Source of the DNA: an uncultured Eubacteriales bacterium | GTDB taxonomy: Bacteria > Bacillota > Clostridia > Oscillospirales > Oscillospiraceae | DNA: 10,619 nt | Assembly: GCA_902475435.1 (NCBI GenBank) | Contig: CABRZL010000069.1 | Location: forward strand, 1 to 10,619 | Direction: 5' to 3' | Shown: positions 4,612-10,619 of the stretch, piece after piece | How positions within the stretch are numbered: the first letter of the stretch is position 1 | How the letters are laid out: the number at the start of each line of letters is the position of its first letter | Made by a program: the position numbers and the translations under genes | Notes under the pieces: model-generated | Seen by the model: only the letters and a program-made list of their open reading frames with translations | Told to the model about the DNA's origin: nothing | The model's database searches: none

Positions 4612-7600
4612 GAGCAGGGACGGCTGGTACGCTCCGCTTGCGGCACGATTTCAAGGCATGGAAGAGCCTATGCCGCTTGCCAGATTTGCGGCGATCGAAG
4701 CGATTCTGCATTTGCTTGCCTTGAATGCACCGGCCACCGATCCGGCAAAAGCCTATCTGTTATTTACCCAATATCAGCTTATTGGCACAACGGCGTGTAC
4801 GGCTATGGAACACACCTTGCAGCAGGCCCGGCACACATTGGGTTACTATCGTTCTCAAAAATACTGGCAGGATGATTTGCGGGCATATCAGGATCCGAAA
4901 TATGATGCAGTTCGCGCTTTTTCGTTTGAGAAATCGGGGGAAAGTCGTTCGTTTTCCAAAGCAGAGGGGGAATATCCCTATCCGTATAAGCAGCGCCAAA
5001 GGGAGTGGGAACGATTTTGGACGGAAAGACTTGAAGAAGCCAAGCCGACTTCTTATGCCGGAGCCGGAACATATCGCTATCCGTATCTGAATCTGGAAAC
5101 CGGGGAAACCGAAACTGTTTCAGTCAGATTTGACAGTGACTGTACCGCACCCGTTCCACCGGGAATTCCTGAAAAGGGACGCAGAGAACCAATTTCCGTC
5201 ACTCTGGACGAACTGCTGAACACCGCAAAGGAAATGGCCGGGATGCATCCCGGTGACCCGTGCTGCGAGATTTTATCGACCAATATTCTCAAGCAGATCA
5301 ATGAGGCTTCCGTCAGTACATGTACGAAGCTCACGATTTTTGAGGTCGTCAATATCGTTGGCATGGTTGGCGCGGGCAAATCCACGCTGATCAAGGTGTT
5401 GGCATTTTGGTGTCATAAAAATGGGTACCGGATGACGATCGTTGTTGACACGGTAGCCGAAGTCATGAACCTGCAGAAATATTTATCAGCCTTTGGGGTT
5501 GAGGCAAGCCCGTTGATTGGCCGCGGTGAAAGGCTAAAATATATCAATCAGGTCGCGCAGCCCTGTGAGACCTGTTTGCCGGCAGAATTTTCTCAATACT
5601 TAACGCCGTTATGTTTGGTTGATGGGATGGATGCGCAGCATAGTGAAGCGGTCGCTTTCGGCAAAGAGCCATGCTACGCCCTGAAAAAAGGGAACAAGAA
5701 TCACCTGTGTCCGTATTTTCATCAGTGCCTGGGCACCAGAATGCTCCGTGAATGCTATACCGCTTCCGTTGTTATCACAACAGTTGCGGGCTTTGCGGCA
5801 TCTCGGGTAGGAGCGCAGCGGGAAACCTTTCTGGAGTTGGTAATGCGCGGCTTTGATGTGGTCGTCTTTGATGAAAGCGACAGAGTTCAAAAAACGCTTG
5901 ATCACTTTTTTATGCCGGAAACGAGCTTTAACAGCTATATCCGCGAATGTGCCGAAGATTGCAGCGCCTATATGCGGCTGAGCAGCAAACGCAGAGAGGA
6001 GAATCTGGCCGAGCAGAGATACGATGAAATGCAGCGCCAGAGCGTGACAGTCCTGAGCTGTCTCGTAAAATCTCTGCACCATGAATTGGGTACATGGAAG
6101 AAAATTGCGCATGGCGATCCTTTCTCGGCACTTACCCTCTTAGAGGATATGTACCGGGATGAGTCGGAATATAGAATTCCATATGCCGTCTATCAAGCCA
6201 TCTATGACCTGATCGATATGCAGGATGAAGACGGCATCCGTCAAAGTACGCTATGGGCCGTTCTTGAGAGCTCCTGCAAGAGTACCGACGAGACGTTCTT
6301 TAACCAAATGTACCGCGTTTGGCTGAATGAGCTGGGCGATGATTTTTCGCGGTCTGAGAAGGATAAAGTGAAACAAATCCAAGATGCCCGCATCAAGCTT
6401 ATTTTGCGGCTCATTTATTTTGATCACTTTATCCGAGACCTCAGCGATGCGTATGAGGCCAGCCATGAAACCTCTTACGGACAAAATGAGCTGTTCGGAT
6501 TCCTGCAGACCCGTTTTCGGCAGCAGCAGTATTTCCTACCCTCTGCGCTGTGCGGCAACCTGTTCGGCCTGAAAAAGACAGACGACGAAGACATTATTCT
6601 GTTCCGCCAGTTCGCGTTTGGCCGAAGCCTGATGAAGGATCTTCCGTATCTGCGCACTGACGCACAGGGCGATCCTGCGGGTCCTCATGTGATCATGTTG
6701 TCCGGTTCCAGCTGGGCGGAGGGCTCCTATGAGTACCACATCAATCGGCCGGTGAACTATATCCTTGAGGCAGATTGTGAGAAACGCGCATTTTTAGAGA
6801 AAACGCGTTTCTTTGAATCCGGTTTTCCGGAGCGTATTTCCGGTGCGTCGGATGATCAGCGCATGGTGCAGCTGCGGTTTGCGACCGAACGGACTGTCGA
6901 TCTGATCGTCAGAGAATATGAGAGAAGGACCGGGAAGATCCTGCTGGTCGTCAACAGCTATGTTCAGGCACAGGAAGTACAGCGAACACTGGAGACGGCC
7001 CTGCGGAAGGTCAATTGCCCTGCACAGGTTTGCCGGATGATCTCTGATGCCGTCAGTAGCGAGAATGTTCAGGGAACGGTGCGCCGGGGGGAGGTCAGCC
7101 GGTTTGCCGGGATGAAAGAGGAGATCCTGATTGCGCCCGCTATGGCGATCGAACGCGGACACAACATTGTCGATGAGTACGGCCACTCTGCCCTTTGCGC
7201 GGTGTTTTTCATGGTGCGGCCGATGGCTGTTCCTGACGATATCCAGCAGAAGGGCAGCAAGCTCAATGGATTTGTGGAATCCCACTGTCATCGGGGGCCA
7301 CAGGAATCTCTGTTCGCATACAATGTGCGCATCCGGCAATTTGCGGCACAGCAGTGGGCCAAGATGAGCAAAAGCAAATCGTTTGGTTTGGCTGAGCTGG
7401 ATACCGAAGAGCGGAAAGATGTGGTTGCAACACTGTTTGTTTTGATCCTTCAGATTTTTGGCCGGTTGGCGCGTGTAACGGATGTGACAAAGCCGGAACC
7501 GCATGTTTATTTTATTGACGGCGCATTTCGCGGCCGCGAAGAAAAGCAAGGTGACTTTGACTGTCTCTCCGAGTTGGGCAGGTACTTAGATGCATTGATG

Positions 7601-7687
7601 ACCTGCAAAGACAGTGCGGAAATTGCCGAAACGCTGTATGCTCCATTTTATAAAGCTTATCGAAAGGACATTCCGTATGAATCATAA
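4601..7687 (+). CDS. pPIWI-RE system DinG-like superfamily 2 helicase with Cys cluster
   Basis: 1028 residues; ATG at 4601 with AAGGAGG at 4585-4591, overlapping the nuclease gene by 11 bp. Residues 1-230 form an N-terminal domain without helicase motifs, probably the accessory domain of pPIWI-RE helicases. Walker A is GMVGAGKS (254-261). A cysteine-rich insert follows: C322, C325, C338, C358, C370, C376 and C385, with CPYFHQC resembling the last Cys pair of the DinG/XPD iron-sulfur cluster. The DEAH-type box is DESD (424-427). Motif V is around AIERGHNI (849-856) and motif VI is QIFGRLAR (951-958). DinG-type enzymes unwind DNA 5'-3' and resolve R-loops, so this protein would open or remodel target DNA or RNA:DNA hybrids for the PIWI partner. 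It is longer than DinG (about 716 aa) owing to the N-terminal domain and a helical insertion around 440-690. Iron-sulfur ligation is inference. Confidence 0.88.
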   Translation: MMNKSRDGWYAPLAARFQGMEEPMPLARFAAIEAILHLLALNAPATDPAKAYLLFTQYQLIGTTACTAMEHTLQQARHTLGYYRSQKYWQDDLRAYQDPKYDAVRAFSFEKSGESRSFSKAEGEYPYPYKQRQREWERFWTERLEEAKPTSYAGAGTYRYPYLNLETGETETVSVRFDSDCTAPVPPGIPEKGRREPISVTLDELLNTAKEMAGMHPGDPCCEILSTNILKQINEASVSTCTKLTIFEVVNIVGMVGAGKSTLIKVLAFWCHKNGYRMTIVVDTVAEVMNLQKYLSAFGVEASPLIGRGERLKYINQVAQPCETCLPAEFSQYLTPLCLVDGMDAQHSEAVAFGKEPCYALKKGNKNHLCPYFHQCLGTRMLRECYTASVVITTVAGFAASRVGAQRETFLELVMRGFDVVVFDESDRVQKTLDHFFMPETSFNSYIRECAEDCSAYMRLSSKRREENLAEQRYDEMQRQSVTVLSCLVKSLHHELGTWKKIAHGDPFSALTLLEDMYRDESEYRIPYAVYQAIYDLIDMQDEDGIRQSTLWAVLESSCKSTDETFFNQMYRVWLNELGDDFSRSEKDKVKQIQDARIKLILRLIYFDHFIRDLSDAYEASHETSYGQNELFGFLQTRFRQQQYFLPSALCGNLFGLKKTDDEDIILFRQFAFGRSLMKDLPYLRTDAQGDPAGPHVIMLSGSSWAEGSYEYHINRPVNYILEADCEKRAFLEKTRFFESGFPERISGASDDQRMVQLRFATERTVDLIVREYERRTGKILLVVNSYVQAQEVQRTLETALRKVNCPAQVCRMISDAVSSENVQGTVRRGEVSRFAGMKEEILIAPAMAIERGHNIVDEYGHSALCAVFFMVRPMAVPDDIQQKGSKLNGFVESHCHRGPQESLFAYNVRIRQFAAQQWAKMSKSKSFGLAELDTEERKDVVATLFVLILQIFGRLARVTDVTKPEPHVYFIDGAFRGREEKQGDFDCLSELGRYLDALMTCKDSAEIAETLYAPFYKAYRKDIPYES

Positions 7688-10151
7688 AATCTATCCGCTG
7701 GCATATAAACTGTCTCCCAAACAAACCTGCACCCTGTATTATTTGGGGTTTCCCACATCCTGGAAAGCGGTCCTGCTAAACATCGCACGGAAGACGAACC
7801 CGAAGTTTAAGGATGAGTATGGACTTCCAACGAATGCGCTGAAGAAGCTGGTCGACAGTTGGATGGAAGGTATCATCGCTTTAGCTCCGCTAAAAAAGGA
7901 CAGCCATGATGAGCGTTGGCTTACGTCCTGCTATGAATACTCCGAGGAGAATTTGCGGGCATTGTGCGGCATTATTATGACCTGGGTAAAAGCCACATAT
8001 GTCACGTCTTCAAGAGTAAACCCCATAGCAAAAAAACTCGCAAAAGAATTTTGCGATACGATGAATTGGGAAGAACTTGCGGCGGTTCGCTCCACGGACG
8101 AAGTCTGTCTTACGCTTGAGAACGGAACGGTTTGCGAAGCCGCTTATCAGGCGATTCCGCTTCTGGCGATCAACCGTTTGTTGGGAAAAGAGATTACCCT
8201 GAGCGGGCAAACGCTACACCTGTGCTATGCCGCCAAGAATCAGCTGGTCAGCGATCCGATCACGGATATGAAAAGTCATCATCAATACTCTTTTGTATTT
8301 GATCTATCTGTACAGACAACTCCTCCGGGAAGAAAAGCGCTGCTGCTGTGCCAGATGAGCATTCGCCGCTGGATCCCCGATAACCGCAATAAAGAGCGGC
8401 CCCCGTTTTTAACGAATGCGGTCAATTCCCATATCAAGATCTCAGAGGACAAATATTGTCAAGTGCCCATTGTCTATGGTTACGCTGCCAAGCAGCCCGT
8501 ATGGAAAGAGCAGGACGAGGAGTGCTACAACATTTGGGGATATGAGCAATTGCCATCGGCGGAAGCTGTTGTGAAAAATCCCGCGGCATACGCGGGAAAA
8601 ATTCTCCTTCCCTATAAAAACGGCATGGCCGGCTTTGTGGCTCCCAAAATCGGAACAGGCGTGTCCGTTGTTGACAAGGCGTCACTGTACCAGTCGGTGT
8701 CTGCTCTGCTCGGTGATATGATTTGTGAGCAGCCCGAAGCGGAGCGGGTCATGCTGCGAGGACAGAAACTCAAAAAATATGACTCTCCGCAGGAATACGA
8801 GGATCCTGAAGTTTTCCGGAACTGGGTCAGGCAATGCGCCGCGACAGACCAAATCACATTCGAGCTGTATGGCCTGTGGAAGGATGCTTTACAGCAAAGA
8901 CTGCTGAAACAGATCCAGGCCAAAATTGAACGGGATTTTGGCGATGAAAAGGATATATCCAGCCTGAAAGTGCGGTATGTGTGTAAAGAAACCGGCAGTC
9001 TTGCCGACGAAATGCCGGACAATAAAAGGCAAACGCAGATTACGCGATGCGGCGAAATCGTTAAGCAATTAGGCGATACCAATGGGGTAACGGCTTGTAT
9101 GTTCGTTTTGCCCGGGCAAGAAAACTATGGCGCTGGCGATCCGAAATCCGTCCTTCGCAATGCGTTTGCCCAAACGGGACGAGTTGTGCAGTTCGTTACC
9201 CCGGAGGAGGATGCCAGCCAGAACAAAATTGAAAATGCTGTGTATGACCTCTATCGGCAGTTGGGTGTTGTAACCCTGCTGGATTCTGAACGGGACCAGC
9301 CTGATTTGGCGCATACACCCTGTGTGGGGATGCATTTGTGTACGCAAGTTCATGGGATCTCCAATAAAGCGCGTTTTCTTCCGTTTTACATTACGGTTGA
9401 TTTGATAGAGGGAAAGACGCAGGTACATTGTGACGCGTTCTCAAAGCGGACGGTCTCTTATCGGGAAGCGTGCCTTGAGATGGCGCGGCTTTTCTGGAAC
9501 AGCGATTTGGAACAGCGCTGTGTTGCCGCAAGCCGCACCCCCGCGAAGCAAAAACTCATAGAGCTGAAAAACCGGTACGATACACCGGAAAACAGAGTGC
9601 TGGTTTTGGTACAATCCGATGGAGATACACGGGTAGTATGGGGCGGTATCTCCGACAAGGAGATCGGCGGATATGACAGGGCAGAGGCGTATTACCCGAC
9701 TCAGGTAAACGTCGGGACACCGCATAGTCCGTACTTACTCTCCTTGGCTGATTCAGGCGTGCGGATCGTCCGGATCAGGAGCAATCAGGAAGTTCCGGAT
9801 TATTTCACGGAGTTGAGCGCGAAAGCTTCTGACGAAAATTTGCAGCGTTCTTCCGCATCGGGTATTTTTAAATACGAGGATGTGTATTGGGGCATTCATA
9901 CGAAGCCGAACGATATGCGCTATACACATAGTCTGAAAGAATCCAAGATCGATTACCCCAAACATTTCTTTGCCGAAAAGGACATGATTGAATTGTACCC
10001 ATTGCAGCTTCAACCGGGGGATGATGCAGCAAGCTGGATCTTCTATACCAACGCATTGAGAGATCTTCCGATTCAGTACAATCAGTCGACGGTTCTGCCC
10101 CTACCACTCCATTTGGCAAAAGGCCTTGAAGAGTATCTTTTCAAGGTATAA
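7677..10151 (+). CDS. pPIWI-RE module PIWI/RNase H-fold protein
   Basis: 824 residues from ATG at 7677, which overlaps the helicase stop by 11 bp and has AAAGGA 9 nt upstream; an in-frame GTG at 7614 lies deep in the helicase gene and lacks a better site. The N-terminal ~380 residues correspond to the region once called DUF3962 (pPIWI_RE X domain). Residues ~390-545 fit a MID-like domain with strand-loop MFVLPGQENYGAGDPKS. Residues ~560-820 fit the divergent PIWI/RNase H fold: strand FYITVDLIEGK with Asp575, VSYREACLEMARLFW (593-607), VLVLVQSDGDTRVVW with Asp648/Asp650, and the C-terminal LPLPLHLAKGLEEYL. Family knowledge predicts binding of a guide oligonucleotide and recognition of transcribed invader DNA. 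No PAZ domain is evident. Which acidic residues form the active site, and whether it cuts, I cannot settle by eye. Confidence 0.88.
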   Translation: MNHKIYPLAYKLSPKQTCTLYYLGFPTSWKAVLLNIARKTNPKFKDEYGLPTNALKKLVDSWMEGIIALAPLKKDSHDERWLTSCYEYSEENLRALCGIIMTWVKATYVTSSRVNPIAKKLAKEFCDTMNWEELAAVRSTDEVCLTLENGTVCEAAYQAIPLLAINRLLGKEITLSGQTLHLCYAAKNQLVSDPITDMKSHHQYSFVFDLSVQTTPPGRKALLLCQMSIRRWIPDNRNKERPPFLTNAVNSHIKISEDKYCQVPIVYGYAAKQPVWKEQDEECYNIWGYEQLPSAEAVVKNPAAYAGKILLPYKNGMAGFVAPKIGTGVSVVDKASLYQSVSALLGDMICEQPEAERVMLRGQKLKKYDSPQEYEDPEVFRNWVRQCAATDQITFELYGLWKDALQQRLLKQIQAKIERDFGDEKDISSLKVRYVCKETGSLADEMPDNKRQTQITRCGEIVKQLGDTNGVTACMFVLPGQENYGAGDPKSVLRNAFAQTGRVVQFVTPEEDASQNKIENAVYDLYRQLGVVTLLDSERDQPDLAHTPCVGMHLCTQVHGISNKARFLPFYITVDLIEGKTQVHCDAFSKRTVSYREACLEMARLFWNSDLEQRCVAASRTPAKQKLIELKNRYDTPENRVLVLVQSDGDTRVVWGGISDKEIGGYDRAEAYYPTQVNVGTPHSPYLLSLADSGVRIVRIRSNQEVPDYFTELSAKASDENLQRSSASGIFKYEDVYWGIHTKPNDMRYTHSLKESKIDYPKHFFAEKDMIELYPLQLQPGDDAASWIFYTNALRDLPIQYNQSTVLPLPLHLAKGLEEYLFKV

Positions 10152-10162
10152 GTAGATAATAC

Positions 10163-10205
10163 AAAAGTAGGCATCACCTCAAAAATAGAGGTGGTGCCTA
10201 CTTTT
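10163..10205 (+). terminator. Strong intrinsic terminator closing the pPIWI-RE operon
   Basis: AAAAGTAGGCATCACCTC (10163-10180) pairs over 18 bp with GAGGTGGTGCCTACTTTT (10188-10205) with one U-G pair and a 7-nt A-rich loop. It starts 11 nt after the stop. The A-run on the 5' side lets it act on minus-strand transcription too. Confidence 0.93.
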
Positions 10206-10363
10206 CATTTCAGTTTTGCAATGAGATTAATTAGGGGGAATGCCTATTTTAATATGATAAATGGCTAAATGTGTGTAAAATTTTCCGAATTAGTAGTAGT
10301 TCAGGTAAGTTGCCAGAGATAAAGAGATACGCCCCAAAACGCTAACTGAGATTTATGCTCGCC

Positions 10364-10619
10364 TTACCCGAAGAAATACTGCTTCATATCTGAGACACCG
10401 CCATCCTTATCGCAGAACCACTCGTAATCAGAGTGGCAATTTTGGCAGTGAGCAATTACATCGAATCCGCCGGGTGAATGTTGGTTGTCAGTAATGCTCA
10501 TGCCCTCCAAGGGCTTCCCACAGGCGGGGCACGGTCTGATCTTCCTTGCCTGACGAGTGGCACGCTCTCTCTGCTCTGTTTCAAGTGCATCTAAAAGACC
10601 CTGCCAAAGATTTGGATTC
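10364..10619 (-). CDS. Small zinc-ribbon protein, C-terminal part (5' end outside window)
   Basis: The minus-strand frame is open from the right edge (first full codon at 10618) to TAA at 10364-10366, giving 84 visible residues. The visible N-terminal part is charged and helical (about residues 5-28, rich in Glu, Arg and Gln), followed by CPAC (30-33) and, after ~24 residues, CQNC (58-61). This is a two-knuckle, four-Cys zinc-ribbon pattern. A fifth Cys lies in EWFCDKDG, and the protein ends MKQYFFG. I do not recognise the family; it may bind nucleic acid or be a structural zinc protein of phage or mobile-element type. It converges on the pPIWI-RE operon and is not part of it. Confidence 0.75.
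   Translation of the reverse strand, partial: NPNLWQGLLDALETEQRERATRQARKIRPCPACGKPLEGMSITDNQHSPGGFDVIAHCQNCHSDYEWFCDKDGGVSDMKQYFFG

Noticed and set aside
6794..7549. 251-codon minus-strand open frame opposite the helicase C-terminal domain
   Set aside because: It lies antisense to helicase motifs V and VI, and no motif is visible in its translation.
7614..7676. Upstream GTG start for the PIWI protein, adding 21 residues
   Set aside because: ATG at 7677 has AAAGGA at suitable distance and gives the same 11-bp overlap as the first junction. The extra residues are basic and read out of the helicase gene's other frame.
10206..10363. Gene or promoter between the operon terminator and the zinc-ribbon gene
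   Set aside because: This A+T-rich spacer has no open frame with a ribosome-binding site and no clear -35/-10 pair or hairpin.
1..10619. CRISPR array, tRNA or insertion sequence
   Set aside because: I found no regularly spaced identical repeats, no tRNA-like cloverleaf and no transposase-like protein. The only repeats are the two diverged copies near 1366-1879 and a short remnant.

Overview
The window looks like an accessory or defence region from a Gram-positive, low-to-mid GC Clostridia-type genome, possibly an Oscillospiraceae relative. The evidence is strong Shine-Dalgarno sequences ahead of most starts, near-consensus sigma-A promoters, compact intrinsic terminators, and a short HTH_XRE regulator of clostridial type. 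There is no rRNA, tRNA or housekeeping gene, so the taxonomic guess is weak. Composition shifts along the window: the first gene is clearly A+T-rich, while everything from about 2 kb onward is more balanced. This fits a patchwork of separately acquired cassettes.

Left part (1-3300). The window opens inside a gene whose C-terminal part carries a TIR-like domain; it ends at a strong terminator. A truncated XRE-type regulator follows on the minus strand with its promoter and ribosome-binding site intact. Next come a very strong bidirectional hairpin, a small minus-strand gene of unknown function (73 aa) lying between two diverged copies of a ~140-bp direct repeat, and a plus-strand Fic-family AMP-transferase gene with its own promoter and a perfect 12-bp inverted repeat just upstream.

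Central and right part (3300-10205). This is the main content: a three-gene operon matching the pPIWI-RE module. The genes are a Zn-ribbon/PD-(D/E)xK nuclease, a large DinG-like superfamily 2 helicase with a cysteine cluster, and a divergent PIWI/RNase H-fold protein. They overlap by 11 bp at both junctions, so they are probably translationally coupled. Burroughs, Iyer and Aravind predicted in 2013 that such operons form an RNA-guided restriction system against transcribed invading DNA. A perfect TTGACA-17-TATAAT promoter drives the operon. Between promoter and first gene lies a ~125-nt leader that ends in a strong intrinsic terminator. The leader's 5' end is complementary to the terminator's 5' arm, which is the layout of an attenuator, a riboswitch-like element or a small-RNA gene. 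This is the most interesting unexplained element in the window. A strong terminator closes the operon.

Right edge (10206-10619). After a short spacer, a minus-strand gene for a small zinc-ribbon protein runs off the end of the window.

TIR, Fic and pPIWI-RE genes side by side suggest a defence island. I saw no transposase, integrase or CRISPR array inside the window.
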